The position numbers and the translations under genes are program-made. From NCBI GenBank assembly GCA_903813345.2, contig CAIIXF020000011.1:23235754-23299753 (forward strand): DNA of 64,000 nt. Reading direction: 5' to 3'. Source of the DNA: Owenia fusiformis (lineage: Eukaryota > Annelida > Polychaeta > Sabellida > Oweniidae). Position 1 is the stretch's first letter. Every line of letters begins with the position of its first letter. Under the pieces are notes generated by a model. That model saw only the letters and a list, made by a program, of their open reading frames with translations. It did not search any database and was not told the origin of the DNA. Positions 25,346 to 36,082 of the stretch are shown here, piece after piece.

Positions 25346-27235
25346 ATGCAAGGCGTATTTATAGAAACATGCGTGATAGCGTGTATTTTCATGATAGAAA
25401 GTTTCAATTCACTTATTTGTCGACAACAATTGTTTCAAAAAGAAAGCAATAAGAAGTTCATACCCGGCGGTAACGTTTTACCTGGATACGGTCACTTGAA
25501 GTCTATTGAAACACAGTCTCCAACAAAGTGCAACATCGAATGTTTAGAAATGCCTAATTGTGCACAAATAAATGTTGAGAAGCTAGGAGTAAATACATGG
25601 AATTGTGATTTATTTGGTTTGGGCACGGGTCAAACAGAAGATAGCCCAGACCATCATAATTACATCATGATACATAACCGTGAGTTTACTAAGAAACATG
25701 TTATTTTACTTTTTGGTTAGGAGTATTGGTCTTCTCATTTATTCTCCAATGTGTATTGTAATGACATTAGTACACGCGACATTCCAAGACGTCTTGGCTA
25801 AAACGTTTTAGAAAAATTATGTTGAGTTTACACCACCATTTTCAAGACGTCTTACGAAATATGATTGAGTTTACCCCTGATTTTCTAAAACGTCTTAGAG
25901 ATATGCACGTACACATGTAAAATGAAAAAACAGTTCAGTACTGGTTGAAGGACGGTTCTGTCAATATAGCTATTCCTTTCCCGCCTCTATACTTTGTGCT
26001 AAAGAATAACAGGAAGATTTTATGCATAAATTAGGATTATGATAGATCGCCAGGCAAATAAGTTCTTCTCAATAGTTTTGGGATGATATTGGGAACAAGG
26101 GATAAGACAAAAGAAAGGACCACGAGACATAATGTAAATGGAAAGTTTCAATTGTTTCGTTCGGCGAAACGCAAAAACCGGGCTAAGAGCTCTTAGCTGA
26201 ATGTATTTACACTCGCTTGTAAACGTTTTACGCTAAGACGTCTTGGCTATGACTAGGGTTCTTAGGCGCTCTTAGCCGAGAGCTCTTGAGAAAATCTGGA
26301 TTTACATTCAGTTGTAAAACGTTTTAACGCTAAAACGTTTTAGCCAAGACGTCTTAGGGCTCTAGTGTAAATCCAACAAGAATGAATAAAATGTCCATTG
26401 GTGTTGTGGTCTCGAATTGCGATAATGGTACTTGAATGGTGATGGGTGCGTATTAGACATTGTTTCTTTACATGTCAGATCATAATTTGGGATACTTTGG
26501 TTTGCTTACCTTATGGTTGGTTGTATACTCACAAACGTTTTGTTTTCTTGCTTTGTTTTAAACCACGTTCGGCATTTCCACGTTGGCACGTGTGCATATT
26601 AAAAAATAAAGCAGTGTAGTGACGCATTTTGAAATGATAAATCTTTATCGGCATTTAGATTTAAATCTTGATTTTCAATTTAATTTAAATCGTTATCGGT
26701 ATTTATTATGGATATTTTAGAAACCTAAATGTGGTAAGGAGTTACAATGAGAAAATGGAAAAAGTCGAACTTTACGAGTGAAGGACGTATGTGTCCTTTT
26801 CAACACACTGTCAGATATGAATCACAGCAAAATTTCTGCGGTAGAATGATTTACTTTAACATTGCATGGGGTCGTCTATTTTATCCAAAATTTTAACTTT
26901 TTGATAATTCTTGGTAGAATCCAACGCGACCCAATTGCACTTGAACAGCACTTCACCAAAATTAGACATTTAGGTGTTCCTTCTTAATTCAAAAATTGCA
27001 ACGTACAATGACACCAATGCATTTTAAACGATAACAAATACATTATCTTCCAAAGGAACCATGATATCAAATTGTTCACTTTTGAGAGGTCCAAATTTTT
27101 GTTGAAAGATAAAAAAAATGATTGATATTAAAAGTTGATATCCACATGTCTTTTTGTTTTCATGGAATAAGGAATGAACTCTATCCGGGATTTTTAGGAA
27201 GCCAGATAACAAGGACTATTTAAAACTTGTCGCCG
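25346..27235 (+). pseudogene. lectin-family copy A: intact PAN/apple exon, lectin exons missing
   Basis: Exon 25346-25679 starts with a signal peptide (about residues 1-22) followed by an apple/PAN-like domain with the CxxxC pair and a tryptophan-Asn-Cys block. It ends at CC|GTGAGT in phase 1, as in the complete genes. Intron sequence homologous to copies B and D continues (for example ACCATGATATCAAATTGTTC and GAGGTCCAAATTTTTGTTGA at about 27058-27110) to about 27235, where homology stops. No lectin exons follow before the next copy begins at 28.66 kb. The copy therefore looks truncated, although exon 1 is open and could still be spliced to downstream phase-1 exons. A 0.6-kb element sits in the intron. 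Confidence 0.65.
25767..26375. mobile_element. ~0.6-kb inverted-repeat element built of AAACGTTTTA and AAGACGTCTT
   Basis: CCAAGACGTCTTGGCTAAAA then CGTTTTAG at the left reappears inverted at the right as CTAAAACGTTTTAGCCAAGA then CGTCTTA. Between them, further copies of AAACGTTTTA, AAGACGTCTT and GAGCTCTTAG palindromes occur. Non-coding; family unknown. Confidence 0.65.
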
Positions 27236-28659
27236 TTTTCATATTTTTTATTCAGCAGTAAGTTCTTACATTTAATATAAAAAACATACATACACTCGAC
27301 ATCCTCCTGAGTGTATAGAGCGCTTACAACAATATCTATTTTAAAATACAGGGTGTGCCAAAAAAGTTTGCAACTTTTTGAAAAGGCTAGGAAAGTATCA
27401 TAACATTAAGGTATTGACATAAAAATTGATTTACAGAAACTTGAGGAGAGGCATATTTTACCATTCAAATATTTTAGCTTATACTGACTCAAATTTCCTT
27501 TTTCAGATCTTTGAATACCAATATTGTTCATGTGTCCGAGATTTACCATTTTTCCTTGAAAATGTGACCTTATGATTTGGCAACGTATCAATTTTAATCT
27601 ATATTGCCAAATTAAGAACCATTAAACACTTTACCATGCATCTGACCTGCATAAGCACTTCGCTTGTTATTCCCTGGGATACTTTTTATACTTATTTATA
27701 CTATTTACTATTTACTGAACTATGAAAATAAACTTATCGGTTTCACTAGAATCTTACCTTGGATCCATTTTTGGTCATAAAATTGAATGCAGTTATACGA
27801 AATAGCGTGTTCGGATTGGCTTGAAATAGACACACCTTGCTTAGCTATGTGTGAATCATACACACTTTATGGTTTAAAGTCCCCGTCTAAAGTTTGAAAA
27901 TATTTTTTTATCATTCATTTACTATTTGTCAGGACTTAAAAAGTGGTTTTAGAGATTTCTGAACAAAAAAAAAAATTTGAAAAAAAGTTGTGAGCATTTC
28001 ATTTCTCAAATATTCAAATTTCCCGCCATTTTTCAAAAAAAGTTGAAATTTCTTAATCATCAAATATTTCTTAATGCATTTCAAAAAAGATTATCTTTTT
28101 AACACCAATGCAAAGATTGAACAAAGGACACGCTATTTCAATAAAAATATTTTGAAACATTAGTGATGTCACTAAGGTACCAAAAACTTTTTGAAGAATT
28201 TTTTTTTTCGATGTCAATCTTTTCTAAATATGTTAGACTTTCATAAAAACCAATGTTGATTGTCTAACCAGGTCAAAAGAAAGAATAAATTATGTTTTAG
28301 ATATCATTGTACCATTGGTTTCTATGAGAACTAAAATTTTGAAATGCATTTTTCTCAGAACCATTTTCATGCACTGATAAGTTCATTTCTCACTTATTTA
28401 TGAACCGATTTTCTTAATTTTTTCGTCAAAAACATGGGAGGATGAATGCTATACATTGGTATGAATTGTGGCTAATTAGAAGATATGAGTGACCTCTAAA
28501 AGTTGGTTTTAAATAAATTCATAAATTTTGGAACAAAAAGTCTATCAAAAACCACTTTTTGAAATTTAAAAAAAAAGTTTCACATATCACACTTTGATAA
28601 CATTGGGTAAGACTACAATATAAGCCAAAGTGGTTTAAACTTTATATGGGGCCTTTAAA
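27236..28659. other. AT-rich spacer with one solo mariner-like end
   Basis: TACAGGGTGTGCCAAAAAAG at 27349 has the look of a mariner terminal repeat flanked by TA, but no matching inverse end was found. The remainder is AT-rich with no supported gene. Confidence 0.4.
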
Positions 28660-28789
28660 ATGTGTGTAATGGATTTATGTTTACAATGCACTATTTCATT
28701 GTGGTGTTATGTAAAGTAAAATGGTTGGTAATTAATGGTAAAGTAGAAAAATATTGATGAAAGAGTCTCATTTTGAATTGTGTGATTAA

Positions 28790-28948
28790 GGAATAAATAA
28801 TGATAGGCCATTCAATATGGTGAAATTCAGCACGAGTTGGACAGAATGTTGTACAAAGCACGAACCGAAGGTGAGTGCATTTGTACTAACATTCTGTCCA
28901 ACGAGTGCTGAATTTCACCATATTGAATGGCCTATCATTATTTATTCC
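28790..28948. repeat. 159-bp near-perfect hairpin
   Basis: GGAATAAATAATGATAGGCC at the left is the exact inverse of the last 20 bases at the right. Arms of about 68 bases are almost perfect; the loop is about 25 bases. Probably an end or relic of a foldback element. A second hairpin (GGGCTGTTCTATTTTACTCC against GGGAGTAAAAAAGAACAGC) follows at about 29060-29182. Confidence 0.8.
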
Positions 28949-29496
28949 GATTCAAACATAAAAATTAGTAAAAGCCGTGTCTGTGGAACGGGCATGAAGG
29001 AAGAATACGCATGCTGTCAAGATTCTGAAGTCGGCCGGAAAAATTTTAGAATTTGTTTGGGCTGTTCTATTTTACTCCCCGTTTTAGATTTTATACGGTG
29101 TATGCGACTGCAAACTTGAAGTCAGCCATAGTTAAATAGTTACAGTAGTTACGGAGGGAGTAAAAAAGAACAGCTATCCCCGGACAGAGCCCCAGATGTG
29201 CAGCTGAGATGTGACGTCACTCAAAACAATGCAAATTGCAGATTGAATAGAGCATGGTCGTGCATCTATGGAGAATTAGAGAACGTTCTATATTGGCTAT
29301 GCTGCATTCTGATTGGTTGAGAAATTCGAATAGAGCACGGTCATGTTTGAATTCTTGATAGATAAGCATCAAATACATGGAGTAATGACTATATTTAGTA
29401 GTAGATGGGTTTCTTAGCTTACAAACAGAATGATCAGTACCTTTGGACAAACTCATAATCTGTGTATCTATTTGCATAAAGGGCAATAAAGATATA

Positions 29497-30118
29497 CAGG
29501 GTGGACCAAAAAACGCCACTTTTTTTCAAAATGCTATAACTTTTTTAATTTTTGATATTAAATCATAATTTGCATACCAAATGAAACTTGAGGTTGTTAT
29601 CTAGCCATTGATCATGAATCATACACTTTTACTTGAATAAAATATGTCACCAGCATCTCACTTAAACATGTGGTGCGCCATGAGAAATAAGCATTATTTG
29701 CAAAATGTTCCTGATCTGATACGGCCTGATGATCGCCAAGCTAATAGCCCTGATGCAAACCCCAGTGAGTATAGGGTATGGGAAGGTCTACAGGAGATTG
29801 TATGAAGGCACCCAATCTAGAAAATTGCTCAACTAAAGCTGGCAATTAAGACAGGTTGAAAAAAAACTTAACTAACATTTCATTGATCCTGCAATATCAG
29901 CAAGGCGACTAAAACTAAAATTTATCATCAATTAGGGTGGCGGACCAATCGAACTCCCCTTTTAGATCAAATATAATCCAAATTGAAGGACTTGTTACAT
30001 TATATTATTACTAAGAACCCTTGGCACTATATAACTGCAAAATTTGGGGTGTGTAGGTTGGAAAATAAAAAAGTTGTAGTGTCTTGAATAAAAAGTGGCG
30101 TTTTTTTGGCCCACCCTG
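29497..30118. mobile_element. mariner-like deletion derivative (622 bp)
   Basis: CAGGGTGGACCAAAAAACGC at the left is inverted as GCGTTTTTTTGGCCCACCCTG at the right (one extra T), each bordered by TA (29495-29496 and 30119-30120). Inside, 29731-29808 (+) still reads as a transposase catalytic-region fragment with the motif NSPDANPSEYRVW, corresponding to the family's SPDLxPxDYxxW signature. It is too short to be active. Confidence 0.85.
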
Positions 30119-31179
30119 TACATACATAACTAGCTATTTACAATAGAGGGTAGCATTTCAAAATATACGTATTATTGCGCGCATTCTGATGTCCCTAATG
30201 ACCGTACATACCATATACTGTTTTGCATAAATCAATGCCACATCGTGGTAAGTTGCATCCATCAACTAGCCCTTGCTTGGACCAAGGATGGGTAAGCCAC
30301 AACCTATCCACTTCTGTCATTCGGCGATACAAAGTGAGAGAGCCCCATGACATGTATGAGAGCAATCAAAAATCAATTTCGTACACTTCTGTTTTGCCAT
30401 TATTCCGATTCGTTTTCCTACCAATTACGTACTATTAGAGAGTAAGAACCAATCCATTGTGAAAGATTATACTCACGCCACGCCACTACGCTTGACCGTG
30501 GATATGAATTTTTCACACAGACAAGGATTTCACATTGGAATTTTTCTTGAAATGAAATCTCTTTTTTCATTTCCAACCAAAGTAATAGGTATAAATGTTT
30601 GAAATTGGCACTTTATTCAAAAATATATCTTTTTTACATATTTCTAGTAATTTTCGTTAATTTTCAGATCTCTCTTTATCCCAAGCATGACTTTTACTCA
30701 AATGAAAGGTATTTAAAAGATTCCAAATATTGTATCGTGTTTCAGATTCAGGCCTCAAAAAATAGTTGGAATTTGTGGTAATTTGAGATCTCATATATGA
30801 ATATATTGTGGCATATTTCAGATTCATTAACAATTTGTTTGTTGGGATTCGCTACTCCATCGAGTTGCCGATTTCAAGTTTTTTTAATTATGGTAATTAT
30901 ATTTTTGTATAGTAATATAATTATGGTAATTTTTGTAATTAAGATTACATATAATGAGGAAGAATGTCAATATACGTTCTGCTTAGACACGATATATTTA
31001 CAATGTCGTATCAAACATATTTTCGTGTGATATTCGACATGCATGGGCTAAATCTATATCCAAGACATTTAATGTTATACACAATGTATGGTTTAAAATG
31101 TCTATATAAGATCAATACGCGATAGTTCAGAATGACAACAATATTCATAGCTCCTGTGTCGAAATAACTATGAAACATT

Positions 31180-31830
31180 TCAATGTGGTTGGAGTTAAAA
31201 TCTTGATGAAAGGTTCTCATTTTGAACTTGGTACAGCTGTAGTGCTTTTATGTTCAGTTGGAAGAGTATCAGGTTTTGAACCTAAGGGTCCTTGGTTCGA
31301 TTCCCACACGGGCCGTTGCAACACACTCAATAGTAATTCCCCTGTGGCTCCCTTTGGTCAATACATTGGCGTGTCAGATGTTGATCAAATCTTTGGTTAT
31401 ATCATTTGTGCCCGTGTGTGTGGTAAGTTGCTGCTAGGGAAAGCCTTCTAATACCCTTAGAACAGGCCCGGCAAGGTCGTAATAATTGTGGTTTATTTGG
31501 TAGGGATATGGGTCAAATAGAATATAGCCCAGACCAATATGATTACATCATGGTATATGTCCTGAATTTTACTTCGAATCTTTATTCAATTTCAAGGATA
31601 AACCAAATCGTGTAATCACGAAGAATATAAATGTTTTGTTTCAAGGCAAAATCAAAATCAAAACCAGACATATTTGAAAGGACACATCTTTAATTGGAAT
31701 TTAGACTATTCCGTATATTTATTAAAAATCCTATGCGGAAAAAAGTTATAGGCCTAATAAGAAAAATATAAATTCATATCATAATTGATCTGGATTAAGC
31801 CATATATATCTTCAACCTCTATTATAGACT
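31180..31830 (+). pseudogene. lectin-family copy A'': remnant of apple exon end and intron 1
   Basis: GATGAAAGGTTCTCATTTTG (about 31205) matches the family 5' flank. After an inserted SINE-like segment, 31484-31560 reads as the end of the apple exon (block SPDQYDYIM and preceding CGLFGR), with substitutions and no proper donor. Intron-like sequence follows (AATCACGAAGAATATAAATG at about 31615; TATTCCGTATATTTATT at about 31710), matching the introns of copies C and D. Signal peptide and most of the apple domain are gone. Confidence 0.6.
31231..31483 (+). mobile_element. tRNA-derived SINE-like insertion
   Basis: A GTTCAGTTGG block followed by a B-box-like GGTTCGATTCC (31294-31304) and CCACACGGGCC suggests a degenerate tRNA-like head. 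The 3' part (GCCTTCTAA to GTAATAATT) is shared with 6591-6645. Flanks on both sides belong to the lectin-family remnant, which defines the boundaries. T-stem pairing is imperfect, so it is not a functional tRNA gene. Confidence 0.6.
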
Positions 31831-31949
31831 ATCCTCTGAAATAAGTCAATAATTGTAATCAGTATTTCATGATAAGCTTTAAAATGATATATTTTTTATA
31901 TTTAAAATTCTTTTTTTATTTCAGATAATTTAAAAAGATTACATCAATT

Positions 31950-33133
31950 TAAAAATTTGTTTACATAAGTTACCTGTTGCATTACATAATAATATTTCTC
32001 TTGGAGAGCTCTATTTTAAAATTATAGTACAAGTCAATAGTATTATAAAACCCTAGAGTATGTTTATGTCTACACCACTTTGCAATGAGTATAATATAAT
32101 TTAACTTCTTAGTTTGAACATCATCTTTAAAAATGCCTTGTATTATTTCATCTTCTGACATGTTATTTTATTATATCTTTTATCGACTCTTTAGATGTCA
32201 TATCATGACATATTAGTCACTAAGGTAGAGTAGTTCTTCCCATTGTCGAGTTGAAGAACTGGTATCTACATAAAGTGTTGTTTAATAATACCCCATAAAG
32301 GTTGAATAGAAGTACATGATGCAAATCTGTGCTTCATAGTATCTAGCACATTATCAGCACATTTTGTACAATGAGGGGTTTCTTTTTTCTTCATTTTGAA
32401 TAAACTATTATTTGTGACAACAATGTTATGGAGTATTTTCCACTGAAATGTAATCAACTTTGTTTCTTTTGTCAAATGATGTGCAAGAGTCCAATAAAAT
32501 TCACTATTTTGCACATCTGTTATTACAGTTGTTGTGGGGTTTTGAAATAAACTCTTAATAAACACATTATAAATGTATTTTGTGTCTACTGTTTTTACTT
32601 GTGTTGTTTTACATCGAGATATACCCTTTAATATGTTATACTCTAAGATACAGTTTAAATTGGGTTTTTTCATTTAACAATTGTAGAGGTATTAAATTGT
32701 CATTTTCATATATGTGATCTAAAGAGAATATATTTTTCTTCATTAATCTCTCTAAGTATAAAACCTTATGTTTATATTTTACATTCTTGTTTAACCATAG
32801 ACTATTAGCCACTTCTTGTTGTAATTGTGTTGATTGGTTGTTAAAATTAATCCAAGAACTGATAACATTTTTATAAAATAAAGGTACATCTTTATGGACA
32901 TATTTAGCAACATTGTCATAACACTCACTAGCTCGTAACAAAATATTTGAATTACATACTTTACTAAGGTAATATTTTGGTAAAATTTTCCATGATTGTT
33001 TGTTGTCATTTTTATTCTCTTCCATGAGCTTTTTGGCCCATTTACATAAAAGACTATTGATTTTACTTTTAAAATGATATATGACACATACCATGGAGAC
33101 ATTGGTATATGTCTGCCTCGGGGGGGGGGGCAT
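31950..33133 (-). mobile_element. non-LTR retrotransposon (LINE) C-terminal remnant
   Basis: Two overlapping - strand frames (33133 to 32636 and 32673 to 32266) form one reading path broken by a frameshift near 32.65 kb. The second contains the zinc-binding element typical after a LINE reverse transcriptase: WKILHN, then CTKCADNVLDTMKHRFASC (CxxC...H...C). Recognisable but stop-ridden sequence continues to about 31.95 kb. The reverse transcriptase core is absent, so the copy is 5'-truncated and dead. A solo mariner-like end (GGGACACCCTGTA, about 33143-33155) and a G-tract adjoin its upstream edge. Confidence 0.75.
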
Positions 33134-33159
33134 ACTTTCGGGACACCCTGTACATTACT

Positions 33160-33393
33160 ATGGTTTAATTGTGTGTAATGGGTCTATGTTTGGCAAACAA
33201 CATTTCATTCAGATGATGTATAAAGGCTAAGTAGTTAAGTGGAGTTATTGGTAAAAGATTCTTATTCTGAACTGGATAATTATGTCTATTTGTAATTACG
33301 CCATTCATGAGAGCTGAAATAAGTCGTTTGGGTGGAATCAAATATACGGGAATGATTCATAAAAAAGCATCGTCAATGATTGTGAAGAGTAAC
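33160..33393 (+). promoter_or_regulatory. 5' flank and TATA-like box of lectin gene B
   Basis: GTGTGTAATGGGTCTATGTT, CATTTCATT, TATAAAGG (33219-33226) and ATTCTTATTCTGAACTGG line up with copies A and D. Inferred core promoter; start site not demonstrated. Confidence 0.5.
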
Positions 33394-36082
33394 ATGCAAG
33401 GTATGTTCGTAGTCACATGTATGATAACGTATATTTTCATGATAGAAAGTTTAAATTCACATATTTGTCGACAACAATTGTTTCAAAAAGATAGCAATAA
33501 GAAGTTCATACCCGACTACACCTTTTTATTGGGATATGGACACTTGAAATCTATTGAAGCACAATCTGCAACAGAATGCAACATCGAATGTTTGAAAACA
33601 TCAAAATGTGCACAAACAAATGTTGAGAAGCTAGGAGCCAGAAGATGGAATTGTGATTTATTTGGTTTGGGCACGGGCCAAACAGAATATAGCCCGGACC
33701 ATCATCATTACGTCATGATACATAACGGTGAGTTTATAGTACTAAGAAAATCCATCTTTTGGTGTCGTTTTCATCATACTTCGCAATGTTTAGATAAAGA
33801 GAGACTAATAATTTATTGCACGGGGTTGTCTATTTAATTCGACATAAGGTAACTTTAATTACAAATAGACTTGTTTTGAATCTTTTGATATTTGTTTGTA
33901 AACCCAGCACAAATCAAGTTCACTTCACCAGCACTTCACCAACTTTAGACGTTTTTGTCATCTCAATCCAAAAGGGTCCATGATATCGTTTTTTGGGACT
34001 TTGGGAGGTACAATTTTTTGCTCAAAGATAACAATGCGTGAATTATTGAAAGTAGACATCTACATCTATTTCACGTCTTTCTCTTTTTTATAATTTTAAC
34101 ACTTTTTACATTCATAGCATATCTTTTTTATTTTTCTTGAATTAAAGAATGAGCTTAATTCATGCTTTTTAGAAAATACGTGTTTCCATTAAACCTCTGC
34201 AATGTTTATAATCAACAATCGCATGATGGGGCATAATAAATCCTTCTATATATTTTAGGGTGTCAAGAGGGTTCCGAATACTTCTACAATGGCTCCATCT
34301 ATTGTTTCAACCAAGGACCTTTAGGTTGGACAGACGCAGAAAACAAATGCATTGAGGATGGGTCAACACTGGTTGCCATAGAAACTGAAGACGAGCAAAC
34401 AGCCTTGGTCAACTACTTGCTGAATAATGGCGAGCTTCGTGGTAAGACTTATAATATCATGGGTGTTTTATTGAGTACTTCAATCCAGACAATTCTCACA
34501 TTTCTGTTTTGCCATTGACCCGATTCGTTCTATTTAAAATTACGTTAAAGTAAACTATTGGACACTAACCCTACTATCACACCAAACTAGTTCTCGCTAC
34601 GTTCTCTAAAACGGGCTTCAACTGTGTACGAACGGACTGGATGTACTTAGAACCGTTTGGGGTCTATTTACAAACTTCATCGAACGTACTCGAACGGGTC
34701 GGTCCTCTAGAGCTTAGAACATGCTCAAAATGTTCTCGTGGTCGTCACGTTCTACAATTAGAACGAGTGACAACGTACTAACGACGAGCTGGACGTACTA
34801 CGAACGGAACCGTCGTACTTCAATCCTACTAGGGACGTTTTTACGAGTTGAACTGTCTGACGACGTACTGAGAACGAGGTAGAACTAATTGCAAACGGGT
34901 TTAAACTGACTAAGAGCGTATTAAATACTGCTTATGAACGAGTTAGCAAAGATATAGCACCAGTTGCCACTGCGTTCTTCAAAACTGGTTTTAAACTGTG
35001 TGCGAACAGAATGAACGTAGCTGCAACTTTCTAAGGTCTATTTACGAACTTCATGAACGTTCTCAGACGGGAAGGTGATTTTAGAATTTTGAATCGATTT
35101 AAAATCCGATGGCGACCATACCGTTCTGTAATCAGGTCATGATGACCTTCTAGACTAAGGGACGCGTTATACGACGTTGCACACCGACGTGGTGCGACCT
35201 GAACGAACTGCGAATGAGATGGACGTATTGAAGACTGTTTATGAACGAAGTAGCTAATTATTTTAGACATATATCCCGACCACAGCCAGATTAAGCCCGT
35301 TTTACGACGTTTTCGTAGGACTGGCAAGAACGGGTAAGAACTAGTTTGGTGTGATAGGGGGGTAAGGACCATGTCTTTCGTAAATGATTACACCCATGCC
35401 AGTTCATCCACTGGTACTGCCTTCGATTACGCTGTTACCGAAACGGATCGTTTTGGAAAGTTTGGTAAGATCGTGATATAAGAAAAAAAGAAAAATCGTA
35501 TACCTTTGAGGTTCCGACATTTTGGTACCCATCCGTTTAAACTAGTTTGTAGAGTGCAGTGCCAGTGGTGCATCATGAATTTTTTTAAATTCAATCCAAT
35601 TTATTCAATTCAAAATTCTTTTATAACATGGATAAATAAAAAGTGGAAGCATGATGTATCATTGGTATTCATTGACAAGATCGTTTTAATCAGTTTTTCG
35701 ATTTCCTTAACATGCTTTGCCTTTTTAAAGTATCCTGTGAGTTCTGTAGGATCGCTCCTCTATTCGCAATTGATTTTCGACCAGTTTCAGTTCTAAACCT
35801 TTTGATTGTTAATATTTTGTGAATCTGATGCTCCTCATTTTACACACAGATACAATATTTCACATTGGCTTGACTGATAGAGCTGTGGAAAACCAATTCG
35901 TCTGGACCGGATCCTTGGTACAGGCTGCCTATTCTAACTGGTATGCAGGCGAACCAAACGGGGGTACATCTGAACAATGTGTAACGATGAACTATCACGA
36001 CAATTTCTATTGGTTTGATATTACTTGTTCAGACCACCGATTTGGTTACATTTGTGAGCACCAAAGTACCACGATTTACTAA
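33394..36082 (+). CDS. lectin gene B: secreted PAN/apple + C-type lectin protein
   Basis: Exons 33394-33727, 34259-34441 and 35850-36082; both joins phase 1; 249 aa. The ATG at 33394 is chosen because MQG at this point is shared with copies A and D; an in-frame ATG at 33307 also exists. Residues 1-22 look like a signal peptide. An apple/PAN-like domain follows (Cys 25, 62, 66, 72 and 87), then a long-form C-type lectin domain (Cys 113, 127, 142, 216, 232 and 241). The HIGL motif is at 177-180 and EPN at 207-209, which in known lectins marks a mannose-type calcium site; the usual WND is WFD at 227-229. Expected role is an extracellular glycan-binding protein. A 784-bp element lies in intron 2. 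The 3' flank is conserved with gene D. Confidence 0.88.
34574..35357. mobile_element. 784-bp MITE with CTATCACACCAAACTAGTTC ends, in intron 2 of gene B
   Basis: A 21-bp perfect terminal inverted repeat beginning CTATCACACCAAACTAGTTC (34574 onward; inverse ending 35357). The interior is full of GAACG, CGTACT and ACGACGT motifs in both orientations and has much higher GC than the host intron. Gene D lacks it at the same position. Confidence 0.85.

Larger units (their letters stand above)
28660..30560 (+). pseudogene. lectin-family copy A': decayed remnant split by elements
   Basis: The family 5' flank is recognisable at about 28670-28790 (GTGTGTAATGGATTTATGTT and TGATGAAAGAGTCTCATTTT) and resumes at about 29355 (GATAAGCATCAAATACATGG). 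No open apple exon remains. Intron-2-like sequence (ACTTCTGTTTTGCCATTATT) is at about 30386. The start of lectin exon 3 survives as CACACAG|ACAAGGATTTCACATTGG at about 30514-30537, after which homology ends. A hairpin insertion (28790-28948) and a mariner deletion derivative (29497-30118) interrupt it. Confidence 0.5.

Noticed and set aside
31231-31310. tRNA gene
   Set aside because: B-box is present but T-stem pairing fails and no acceptor stem closes; treated as a SINE head.
33307-33393. Upstream in-frame ATG for lectin gene B
   Set aside because: The 29 extra codons are not shared by paralogs and would bury the signal peptide; the conserved MQG start is preferred.
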